Assembly (NCBI GenBank): GCA_037447655.1
Contig: JBBHKE010001654.1
Coordinates: 1-64,000, forward strand
Reading direction: 5' to 3'
Source: Zygnema cylindricum
Lineage: Eukaryota; Streptophyta; Zygnematophyceae; Zygnematales; Zygnemataceae
DNA length: 64,000 nt
The position numbers were made by a program, and so were the translations under genes. Positions 1-10,803 of this stretch are shown here, piece by piece. The notes under the pieces are model-generated. The model searched no databases. It saw nothing but the letters and a program-made list of their open reading frames with translations, and was not told where the DNA came from. Positions within the stretch are counted from its first letter, which is position 1; the number at the start of each line of letters is the position of its first letter.

Positions 1-691
1 AATGTTTAGTGTAATAAGAAAGCGAAAAGGAAAGTAAAAAGAAAGTGAAAGAATGGTTCAAACAGGACTATGCAGGTTGTTTGTTTTTGTCGCCACTTTT
101 CTTTTCGGTTGAGGTTTGTTTGTTTTTTTTTTTTTTAAGCGTTCCTCTTTGTTTGTATGTCTCGGTCGGTCACCTTGAAAAAAATATATGTTGTTGTACG
201 GTTGAAAAACGATGGCTTTGTACGGACGAATTTGAATCATCGGCCTTAATCGTACGGCAATATGAATCACATCGCGACGTTTTTGTTGACGTGAGATGAC
301 GTGAAAGGCGTTTCACGTCCAAACAAAACAAAAGGACATTCATTTCCTCATCTCATTCATCATTCATTCCCTGTGTGAATGCAGCAACAGCAATAGAAAT
401 CATACGATTTTATAATTTAGCTATCAATGACGTGGAGAATGGATGACCGCTTACATCAATAGTGGGATAATTAGAGTTAAAATGTTAAATGCTTATACGG
501 TCAAAAATAACCGATACTGAATTTCCAATATGGAATCACTGTTCCGGAACCCTAATTCCTCATCCCTTTTCGTTCCTCGACTGCTGACCATATCATATAG
601 TAATTAACACTGTGGCCCGACTTTGAAGACCTAAATGGCCATGGTTTGGCCTTATTGATAGCGCGGCGAATAGCTGCGCCATTGCGATGGG
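1..691. other. Upstream flank without a supported gene
   Basis: No reading frame here looks protein-like, and the short open frames overlap T-rich tracts. It includes the region just upstream of the first gene and probably its promoter, but I see no defined TATA box or element. Confidence 0.4.
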
Positions 692-3600
692 ATGCAGGCT
701 CATCGGCTTGTCTTTCAGCCTTCTCTTCGGTCGGTCCTTTCTGACAGTCTAGGTTCATATATAGCTCTCTCATTCCAAGACGGCTCCTGTAGTTTGCAGT
801 CCCTTGGTTGTGATTTTGGCCAAGTTCAAGTGCCGCAGTCTCTTGGTGTAGCTTTTGTACGCACTATTTCTGGTGACAGGGCGTCATTCTCGTCTTCTCG
901 GACAGCCGCAAGTGATCAATATCATGGAGAGTTAGAGGATGCAACGTTTCTGAACAAGTCTCAGTTGTTTGTAATTTTGGCAGCTCCTAACGGTAATGGG
1001 ACAGGGATACAGTTGCAAGCTTGGCAATGTATTGCGGTCGAGGATAAGGACAAGGACGAGGATAAGGATAAGGACAAGGGTAAGGACAAGGACAAGGAGT
1101 TTCTTGGTACACCCTTTCTAGAAACTTCAATCCAATTGAAAGGCAACGAAGAACATGAGTCTTCTATGGTGTCTAACGTTTCTTCTGTCAGTCCTGAGTG
1201 TAAAGTCTCGTTGAACTTACCACCGGAGCCGTTTCTTATTTTGAAGGCTTCGATAAACTTCGTCGCGATATACTCCCCTTCTATCTCTCAAGTTTGGCTT
1301 CTATCTGCCAGAACTTTAGGAAAGGGAAAACTTTCACTGTCTCTTTGCGCAGTGATACAGTGTACAGACCCATCCTCCGAATTTTATCTTGCACCACAGT
1401 ATTTGCTGCAGGGAGTGGAGGGAGGAGTTCGAATTTGGGAATTGCGACGGCTTATCAGGAATAGGTCAATTAAAGGAACTGTTCCAATTAAGAAGACTGA
1501 TAGCATTTTTGCTACCAGTAGGGTATCTAACGAGGATATTGTACAGAATGGCGATGACTTTAGTAGCAATTCGGGCCTCGCCACAGCCAGGGAAACCCAT
1601 ATGGGAAGCGGGGAAGTAGATACAGAAGACGCAAATTTTGCAGGGAAATGTATTTTGGAAATGGTGTCTGGTGTAAAAGACACTATTGCTCCTTCAAAAG
1701 GTGGTGTGAATGGTTATACTGATTGGCATTTTCTTCCAACTGAAGCTGGCGAGAGTGCTCTAAATGTAAAATGGAAGCTAGATTCAGAGCAGGAAAAAAA
1801 GGATGAAATAAGGGTTAGAAACGGCCAATCGAAAGAATTTTTCATACCCTTTCCGGATACCTCCCGAGAGTTTCCAAGCAATAATGTTGGGAACTTGCGG
1901 GGCACCATTCCGGGACCAATTAGGGCTGAGGAGCTTACCTCGACTGTTTCACATGTTTCACAGGAGGGAGTAAAAGTAAAAGCTGTCTCTTTACAGAGCT
2001 TAGGGGGCAACCACTATCTGGTTTTAGATTCTAGGGGGTGTTTGCATGTTCTTCATCGAATCATAGCTTCCCCCCTGACCCAGCCAGGCTACCAGAGGAG
2101 TGGTAAGCAATGGGTATTGCAGTCCCTGGCCACAAATATGTCCGTAAGCTGCTGTACAGCTTTCCCACTTCAGCCTTCCCTGTCAACATTCGGTGCGTTT
2201 TCCGTTCTCCCACACTCTCTCACTCTCACTCTCTTGTCTCTCTCTCTCGCTCTCACTCTCTTGTCTCTCTCTCTCCTCTCATTTTTAAATTGAAAGAGTT
2301 GGATACTATTTGAAGTTGTTACGGTTTGTTGATGAACTACGCGAGGGGAGATGCATCAAACTCTTAATCTGCAGTCAGTCTTTTGTCTGCAGGCGGTGCG
2401 TTTGAAGGTGCATACTTGTGGTTTTCAGATGGGGCGTTGACCATCCATGTCTGTCATCTCCATCTTCTATTCACTGAAACTGATGACGAGACACTTAATC
2501 CCGCTGGTGTTTCCTCTTACCTTCGTTGCGAAGGTATATATTCGCATCACTTTAAAGAGCCCCACGGGTCCTGACTGTGGCAATATCCCATATTCAATAA
2601 TTTACCTGCATTACTTTTTCTGCTTGATGAGTTGTTTTTTTTTTTTTCCGTTGTCCAACCACATGGGTGGTGACATGTAAAGGTGGTCCTTGCTGAGAAA
2701 TGGCATTGTTCCCATGATTATTATTGTTAAAAGCTCTTAGGGTTGGAGCTAGTGTTGTATATCGGAGGCTCTCAGCCGATAACCAATTTATACGTTTTTG
2801 GGGCTTACTGATAGTCGTTATGTCGGTGTACATATCTGATATCGGACATATTTGCGATATTTACATCATCAGTTTCACTGTATATGATAGCGTGATAGCA
2901 AGCATACTTTTATTGGGATTTTCAAAGTGCCTCCATTTGTACAGCAATCCTTTGGAATGGCCCACGCCGGTTGCCTTTTGTAATTTCTTGCAGGTACCTG
3001 TGCTTCAAAATTTCAAATTTACAAATTCTGATCATACTAGTGTGCTGCCACATGGCGATGCGGGACATAATAGATTATTTGTAATGATTGTGCTGCCAGG
3101 GGGCTAGGTGCGACATTTTCGTTGTCTGTAATGATGTACGACAGTCACATTTCAATAATGCTGTAAATTTGTAGTATGTTTTGTAGCACCCTTTGGTATG
3201 TTATACATTTATACTATGCATTATATTACTACATTATGTCGTATGACTGATATAATTCATCGTGATATTTATCGGTCGGAGGCAAATTATTGCTGATAAT
3301 AATTTAGCGGTCAAATACCGATAATATCGGTAAGTTGGCTAACGATAGTTTTACGTATTGGTGATCAGACATATCGGCTTTGTCTGACTACCTATGTACA
3401 ACACTTGTTTGAGCCCACTCATCGATTGGTTATGAACTAATACTGCATATATTCTCAGTCCTGTTGCAGAGTTAGCCCTAAACTCTTAGTTACCCTGACG
3501 TACTCGGACAGTAGAAAGTTCTCAAATACCTATTGCAGTTCACTTCTAATCATAGCTTTATAGAAAGCTAATTGTATGCTGTGCAGTATACGACGTAAAT

Positions 3601-6215
3601 GTTGTGCTTCCTTTTTTTTTCATAAAAAAAAGCCTCTATTTACGAAATTTGTTTGCACCTCATCATGGTCACGTGAATGTATGAACTGTCATTACATCCA
3701 AATGATAAGAAATGCGGATGGAGTTGTTTAATGGTGTTAAATTCCTGTTTTCAGAGTGAATAAGTCTTGGTCGTTGTGTTCTTCATGTCATCTGCTTGTA
3801 AAGTGGTACTGTGGCAAGAAAACATTTAGGTTTTTTGGAAATTGCCACGTCAAAACAGTGCGAGTTGACTGCACATCCTTAGTTTCTCAAATAAACTTTG
3901 ATTTAGTTTTTCAAGCCCTCAAAATCTGCAATTCATTTTGAGCGTCAATCCTTCCACGCGATAATTCATTCCTTGACTGTAATGACGCATATTTTGAGTA
4001 CGAAGGAGGCAGTACTTGGAATCCCGGCAGTCTTTTGCTGCCTTCAGATTCAAATAGATTTGTGCTGTGTGTACTTTGAAAAAACATGCCTCACTTTTAT
4101 TTAAATGACTATTTGGACACAGCCGTTTGCTGCCCCTTTTACCTATCTATATTAGTAACCAAAAAGACTCGTGTCATATTGTTTTATGGACGCAGTTGAA
4201 CGCATTATCATGGCTGAGGCTCCTGTGAAGCTATTGGCTTCTCTATCGCCCTTCACAGCTCTTGCTGGCTTTGCAGGTTTATGCACCTCTTTTACCCCCC
4301 ATTTACCTCTTTACGCCCGTTTTTTGTGTCATCGTTGCTGAAGGTGATTTCATGTATGGCTTAGATATTTGTGAGTGTTCTTTTGTGGTTCCTAGAGGAG
4401 TTGCAGAAAATGAAGAGGAATTCAAAAAGTGTACAATTCTGCTCAATCTCTGTGACAGTCTGTGCTGAGCCCTCTCAGGCAAAGTAGGGTTGAAGCTGCA
4501 ATGGTATACTGATATTTTGGAATTGAGGTGGTTGCAGAAAGTACTGTGCTTTATGTTATGGAGGGTGGTTGATTAAGACGGATGGAGAATATGGAAAAAG
4601 AGGTTTGACATCATCCCTTTTTTGCCTTCTTGCTTCTTTGCTTTTTCAACTGCCGGTAAACAAAGACGAATGCCCTAAGAATCTTGACTTTATGCACAAG
4701 CATGCTACTTACACCAAAAACTCGTAGATTCTTCTTTCTGGTATGGTCTTTTCTTTTGCGTGTTAAAGCTACCGTCATCAATTGAATAAGCTGTGTGTTC
4801 ATATTGCATATTATTTTTTGCTGGTCTCTTGGGAGCAGAGCCGTACTGGCAGGCCAGATGCCATAATAGGAAGACAGATCACTTTTTTCAACAATCTGGT
4901 TGACGGGCAGGAGAAGTTTATTTGCTCTTCCACGGTTGGGCACTGGTTAAGTTTCCAAGAACTCCATGCATTGCATGTCTTTTTCAAAATGCAGTTGCTA
5001 TTTTTTTTTCGCCTGTTGTTTTTGTCTATCAAATCATCGCTACGTGATTTGTTTTTTTGTTTTGCAATCATTGCAAGGTTTTGTCTTAACTGTAAAGAAA
5101 GAACTTAAAATTCCCTGAATCAGAATTGAATTTGTAAACAAATAAATGCAGATATCAAGAGCTCACTAAACACATGTCTATAGACAGATATCAGGAGCTC
5201 AGAGGGAGGGGAGGGGGAGGGGAGGGGGGAGGGGGAGGGGGGAGGGGGAGGGAGGGAGGGGGAGGGGAGGGGGGAGAGAGGGGAGAGGGGGGGAAGTGAG
5301 AGAGAGGGAGAGGGAGAAGGGGGAGGAGGAGAGAAATGGGAGAGAGAGAGAGAGGAGCGAGAGAGGGCTGGGACAGAGATGATTGGCCTGAATCGTGGGC
5401 TAGGCTGAGGGTGGGATACCAGGGGAGATTGGTGAGATGGAGTTCCTGAGGCTGCAGTAGTCTGAAGACAGTGTCGAAGCAAAGCTGTAATTATGACTTG
5501 TCGTTCTGCAGGATACCTCTGCTGTACAGACCATCAAGTAAGAATATGTTTTTTTTTCTTTGTTTTTTCGCATTATATGTTTTTTATTTCTTTTTCTCGT
5601 TAATGTTTTCTGTCATAATATTGGCAAAGTCTAAATGCACTGTGGTTTGAGAAGTAACCTGGGTTGACTGTATTTGTCGGACCAAATCACTTTGGTTCAC
5701 ATTATGGTATGAACCGTGCTTAAATATAAATATATATGAACTAAAACTTCGAATCAATAAAATGTAAAACTTTAACCAAAGTGATGATGAAAATTCCACA
5801 AAATGTCAAAAAACTGTTAGGTTTGTCAGTCACAATTTCAGTCTTCTGAAATTTCTTTTTTTTATGTCTCTGCGTCAACCGAAAACGTTGAAGAGCAATT
5901 TATTAAAACTGAGTCAAACTGTCTGAAGATTTGCGGAACTGAATGGATTGTGGCTAAACTTTGTTAACTAAAGTCAGTACTTTGTCACGTTTCAACTCTA
6001 ATTGAGCCATAGAGTTAACTGTATATCATTTTGTTAGAGGTTTATGGTTTGTAAAAGCTGTCCAATAATTTGATTTTGCTTATTTTTGGGCATTGTGGGT
6101 ATAGCATCACCAATGTCTCAACCGGGATCTGTGGAGTATTTCGCCATCGCAATTAGGGGAATTGCATTTGGGCGAGTTCACGGAGAAGCTCCCATACTTT
6201 TTCTTACAGCATTAG
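692..6215 (+). CDS. Five-exon gene, unrecognised protein of about 619 residues
   Basis: My model is join(692..2192, 2393..2533, 4196..4276, 5512..5537, 6105..6215). All introns are GT-AG, the phases agree (1,1,1,0), the sum is 1860 bases and the frame ends at TAG. Exon 1 is the strong part, a 500-codon open frame. The first ATG of that frame is used; an upstream exon is possible. The product has a Lys/Asp-rich run (DKDKDEDKDKDKGKDKDK, about residues 117-134), a low-complexity middle, and short beta-rich stretches such as HYLVLDSRGCLHVL and GGVRIWEL that resemble propeller blades. I do not recognise the family, and a WD40-like propeller is only a guess. Exon 4 is a 26-base micro-exon. Exons 3 to 5 rest on splice sites and phase alone and are less certain. 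Intron 1 holds a CT microsatellite and intron 2 a transposon remnant. Confidence 0.5.
2214..2281 (+). repeat. CT-rich microsatellite in intron 1
   Basis: Imperfect CTCTCTCACTCTCTTGTCT repeats lie just downstream of the exon 1 donor at 2193. Reading through it gives a spurious Leu/Ser-rich tail, so the open frame past 2192 is intron. Confidence 0.8.
2750..3406. mobile_element. Non-autonomous hAT-like element in intron 2 of the first gene
   Basis: The left end TAGTGTTGTA and right end TACAACACTT form a near-perfect terminal inverted repeat. It is flanked by GTTGGAGC (2742-2749) and GTTTGAGC (3407-3414), an 8-bp target duplication with one mismatch, as expected for hAT. The interior is rich in ATCGG/CCGAT-type motifs and has no transposase frame. 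Related ends occur near 8081 and 10160. Confidence 0.6.
5197..5370 (+). repeat. G-rich polypurine tract in intron 3 of the first gene
   Basis: About 170 bases of GGGGA, GGAGG and GAGA repeats with almost no pyrimidines. Many runs of three or more G could form G-quadruplex or triplex structures. The proline/serine-rich open frame on the other strand is an artefact of this tract. Confidence 0.9.
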
Positions 6216-7450
6216 TTTTTTTTATGGTATTAGTTTTCCTTTCGGTATTTAGTTTTCGGTACGGTATTAGTTTTTCTTACGGTATTTTAGTCGTAGACAT
6301 ATATGATTTATAGGAAAGAGCTGTGATGGCTTTCTTGTGTCACGTTTGCTCGCTTTTTAAAATAGTGGTGTTTTCTTTTCCTTCATGTGAGTAAAATATG
6401 GATGATGAATGTTTTTTTCGTGCGTATTTATATGGTTTGGATCGTAGAATGTTTTCTTCTTGCGTGTGTATATGGTATGGATCATATAATGCTTTTTTAC
6501 CTTGTGTGTATATTATATTGGTTGTAGAATTTTTTTTAGTCTCGGTAGTCTGATTTATGATCTTGCGGTGTCCCTAATAAGTTTTATTGAAACCTCGGTC
6601 TGCAAGTTTTCATGCATAAGTTTAATGTGCACGGTATGGTACACGTTCTATGCTAGAAATACCCGTATAGTACTTGTACTGTATGGGGTCTCAATAAATG
6701 GGGTTTCCTGTTGTTTTTGCACATTAAAATAACATGTGGAGCAATGATGTTTGATCGTCGTTTTATCTCTTTGGCCCTAATGGTTGGCATTTCTTCAAGT
6801 AGATGGACGCTTTCACACTTGAGTTTCTCCACTTAACTGATTTAAAACTATCTTTGCGAGTCTTGACATGTCTTTTCCTCTTGTTATGTTATCATCATTG
6901 CTTTTTTCAAACTTCACTGTATTTCTGCAGTTGTACACCCGACATTGTCAGAAGAGTTAGTTTATTACTAATATTAAAGCGGACTTAGTATGAACTACTC
7001 AAAATTATGTATTGCAACGTGGCTCATTATCGATCACCAGTATAGTGTTCTTAGCGCTAATTCATAGTTTTGGGTGCAAAAAAGCACTTGCTCATTGTTT
7101 CATTGTTTCACTATTCAATGTGTGTTTTCGACAGAAACAATGAATGTGTGCTCATCTGATACATTTTTGTTACAAATGAGAATTTGTTAAGGCTAAAGTT
7201 TCCATATCTGTCAAACCAATACTGTGCATATAAATGCCCCTTTTGGTGTCCAGAAAGGCTATTTTGTTTTGTATCTTGGTTGGAACTGGGGTTGTAATTT
7301 TCAATAGTTGCTTGTACTGTGGTTCCCTCGTTTTCAAAGAAAGGCTTAAATAGTTTGTCAACACCTATTTTCACTTGAGACGGCGTATCAACACTGACAC
7401 AACAGTCTTTCTCTCAAATGCCAACAAGATAAGTAAATTTCAAATCACAG

Positions 7451-7512
<62 letters not shown>

Positions 7513-8080
7513 AATAAATAAATAACTGCAATATAAGGCATATTTCAGCAAAAATGCCTTGTTACATCAATATCTTCAAGTGCATTGAATATAATAAGCC
7601 ACATCCAAGAAGTTACCGACTATAGGAAGATATGTATTGCTGTCTATGGGAAGATTAGGAAGAAAAACGAATAAGCTGAGATGAATAGACCACTTAGTAC
7701 CTCATACAAAAGAAGATTGGGGTGCCTAGAACATTTACAGTCACAAATAAGGTTTGATTGATAACAAAAAGAAGAAGGATGTGGCTTCGGTCCAAACCTT
7801 TGTGTCACAACAGTTCACATATTTACTGAGCATAACTTGAAAATGAGAATTGATGTCTTTACATACGTTTATTTGATACATTGAGTATTTTGGAACTTTC
7901 TTTCCATCAAACAGCATAACACCGAGCAATGAATGCATTACATTTAAGTACTAACTCTACATTTATTATAGCTGACAATGTGTTATAACTCATGTACATA
8001 TGTGTGTGTGTGTACTTATGTCAGCGTGTATAAAATTTTATATATTATGTATTAAATATAATTTGAATAATATGAACACT
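6216..8080. other. Intergenic region without a supported gene
   Basis: AT-rich DNA with only short, non-protein-like frames. The notable content is an (AT)n microsatellite at about 7452-7507 followed by a short AAATA-type repeat. Confidence 0.5.
7452..7507 (+). repeat. (AT)n dinucleotide microsatellite
   Basis: About 28 uninterrupted AT/TA units, continuing into an AAATA repeat. It can form a cruciform and is likely length-polymorphic. Confidence 0.95.
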
Positions 8081-8230
8081 AATGTTGTGTATTGGCAATT
8101 TTTTTATCGGTTAGAGGGTCCGATATATCTCTCCAGGACCAACAAAATTTATCGCTACGTATTTGGTGGAAGGTGAGTGTCGGTACTGATTTTGTATAGA
8201 AATAAACGTACGAAAAAAAGTACGGACACG

Positions 8231-8255
8231 CCCCCCCCCCCCCCCCCCCCCCCCC
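8231..8255 (+). repeat. Poly-C run of 25 bases
   Basis: An uninterrupted C homopolymer, which is G25 on the other strand. It is prone to polymerase slippage and sequencing error, so its length is unreliable. Confidence 0.9.
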
Positions 8256-8268
8256 TGAGGATGGAGGG

Positions 8269-8719
8269 AAGAGGTCGCAAAAGTCAAAATTTTGGATACC
8301 CCAAACCGACCTTTTTTTTTTCAAAATCTGAACACTCGATACCCTACTGGGTTATGTCATGCTCCTAAATTGCTACCCGGAACCCGATACGCGTTTAAGA
8401 AAACAAAAGTTAACCGAAACTCGATTTCACGCGACTACCCGTACCCGAATAAGTACAAAATTAATGGTACATCTCCCTCATACCTTCCACGATACCAAGA
8501 GTACAAAGTACAATAATGCAAGATTGTATGGACAGTACAGAACCTTCAATATTTGTCGTTTTTTGCTAACCCGACCGTACCCAATTTTTTTTTTTTTTGT
8601 GAATCACCCGCCCGAATCCGACCGGCCCCCAAAATTTGTCACCCGAATCCGTTCCGGATCCGATACGGGCTGTCGGGTAACGGTCGGGTAACGATTCGGG
8701 TACTCGATTGCGACCTCTA
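8269..8719. mobile_element. Non-autonomous hAT element, 451 bp, with intact 8-bp target duplication
   Basis: The ends are AAGAGGTCGCAAAAG and, inverted, TTGCGACCTCTA, the same termini as the large hAT at 15318-20816. It is flanked exactly by ATGGAGGG at 8261-8268 and 8720-8727. The interior shares the pyrimidine tracts and CCGATCC-type segments of the large element but lacks transposase and the 63-bp repeats. It would need a transposase supplied in trans. Confidence 0.9.
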
Positions 8720-9059
8720 ATGGAGGGTGTTTTTTGAAAAAAGTTCGGCAGACCGGCGTACAAAGATATCGCGATTGTTGTTGGCCCGATAGCTCATCGC
8801 GATGTATTCTTATTTCACGGATATATTACCCTTCTCGATTTATCGATTGTCAGCAAGACAAAAAAGGCACATATCGATATTGGCAAGAGGCTCTCGATAC
8901 ACAGCACTTGAACACACATATTTTCATTTTTCAAGAATACATAAGGCATGTTCTCCATTAGGCGGTCCAAATAAACATGCGGATGGGTCTATTTTCTATG
9001 TTTACTGGCGCGACCTTCCATTATGTCGTGCCAGTTAACATCGTTTCTCAATTATGATT

Positions 9060-9178
9060 GTAATTCCTAATTAGAGTAATCGATTTCTTCCAAAATTTCC
9101 AAATTCCCAATTAGCGTACACCACGCTAAATAATAGTATACGCTAATCAAACGTACACGCTAATAGCGATTGGCGGTG
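9060..9178. mobile_element. Fragment of the TA-target miniature element family
   Basis: The right end reads ACGCTAATAGCGATTGGCGGTG followed by TA. The interior contains the AAATTCCCAATTAG segment also found in the intact copy at 35152-35384. The left end is degraded. Confidence 0.45.
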
Positions 9179-10161
9179 TACTGTACTCAACCGGACGCGC
9201 CCTACTCACAACCCCTATCTACGAGGTGTCTACCAATCAGATCACTGTATTGAACAGTTGTACAAGCACAGAAAGTACAGTAGCCGCCATGAGGTCTGTA
9301 CGGTTTTGATACGGATCTAGTTAAAACGATGTACCTTTCACATCCGACGCAATGGCTTTGTCCCTTTATTCCATGGGATCCACTGGAAACCTACCACGTG
9401 TCAATCTGTCGGCTTTTTTGGCATAAGCTGCCAAAAAAGCCATTCCGGGATGCCGGCGCTCATGCTGGCCGTCCGCTCGTATTTTCTCATTCCAAGTCGT
9501 CCGTTCGATTCCGGGGGCGCGTAGAATGTTATTTTGCTTCCGTTGTACTTTGTGTCCGCCGTCTTTTTCCCGTTCCATGTTCACCAGTTTGTCGGTACAA
9601 TTCCGTACGTTGCCTTAAAATTCCTGTTCAGTTAACCGGCCAGAAAGTACCACAAAGTGCAACGTAACTTTTCGTCAAAGTCCGTACATTTCCGTAAAAA
9701 AACGTACATTTCCCGTAGATTCGCTGTTCAGTTTACCGGACAGAAAGTACTCCGCGTTTCTTAGCGATTTTTTCAAAAGTCACGAACTATTCGTAGAAAT
9801 TGGGAAAAAAGGAAAAAATCGCACGAAAAACTATGGTTTCGGTACTATAGTTTTAGAACTATAAAGTATTCTTTTAAATTTGTCAACGTTTATGTGCTGC
9901 GCATTATCGTAATAAACTGCAGTTAAACAGTGACGGAACATATTTTTATGCGTGGCATGCTACGCTATATAAAGTAAATACTATAATACAGTATGCTATT
10001 AATCTATTATGTACTATTGTATGCATACTATATATTTTTAAGTTATTGACGATATGGAATTTGTTGGTCTCGGACCGATATATCGGAACCTCTGACCGTT
10101 CGATAACCAATAACTATCGGTATCGGTGTCATCGCGATATTTTTTTACCGATACACAACAC

Positions 10162-10803
10162 CACTTAGAAGTCAGTTCTGTCGCACGGGCGCGATTTCTG
10201 CGACGATAGTTGTGTTACTCCGTGGGGGATCGACACGTAGAATACTAGCCATCTCCTCGTATTCGCACGTGTCAGCGTTCAATAAAACAATTCTGGTCGG
10301 CCGTGAAAATGTTTTTTAAATTACTTCGGGCATAAGGCATGTTTTAGCACAATTGGCGTTTAATGATTGGAGAAATCTTTGCAAACCCAGAAAATGGAAA
10401 TGCCTTGATCCACTTAGAGACTGCCATGTCGAGTTTGGGGCGGGGAATAAAATTTTGGAAGCCACCGTCATTCTTCTGGATCTTCAGAGTGTACGGTCAC
10501 CCAAATTTAACGTCGCGTTTGTCGCCGTCGCAGGAACAACGATCTCGCACTCCCTTTTCCCAAAGATGCGCATTTCGCATGTGCGAATGCCACGGTGGCA
10601 CCACGTGTCGGAAAGACTTGAAAACTAAGCTGAGCCAAGGTATATACGACGCACTCAACGTCAAACTTCAAAACGCGAGTCATTCCACGAATTACAAGTG
10701 GCAGCTTCTAATCGCTGGTGTGCATGGATATTAGGAGCTCAGCAGCAAAGCTTTGTTAAACAACTACTTTTTGGCCTGGAATTTTCCGTCAAAGCGCGCT
10801 GAC
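10162..10803. other. Upstream region of the repeat-protein gene
   Basis: Probable promoter and 5' untranslated region of the gene starting at 10804. A 123-codon open frame at 10363-10734 shows no protein-like features and I do not call it a gene. Confidence 0.4.

Larger units (their letters stand above)
8081..10161. mobile_element. Composite DNA-transposon remnant with TGTTGTGTAT-type ends
   Basis: The left end reads TGTTGTGTATTGG followed by a T-run and ATCGG. The right end is its inverse (CCGATACACAACA). These ends resemble the 657-bp element at 2750-3406, so this may be a larger, older member of that family. I found no matching 8-bp target duplication. The interior is scrambled: a poly-C run, a complete 451-bp hAT derivative (8269-8719) and a TA-family fragment near 9060-9178. 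No transposase is recognisable. Confidence 0.4.

Noticed and set aside
5120-5482. Minus-strand Pro/Ser-rich 120-codon open frame
   Set aside because: It is the complement of a purine tract, with no other coding sign.
10353-10734. A 123-codon open frame upstream of the repeat-protein gene
   Set aside because: No domain or consistent codon pattern, and it lies where the promoter and 5' leader are expected.
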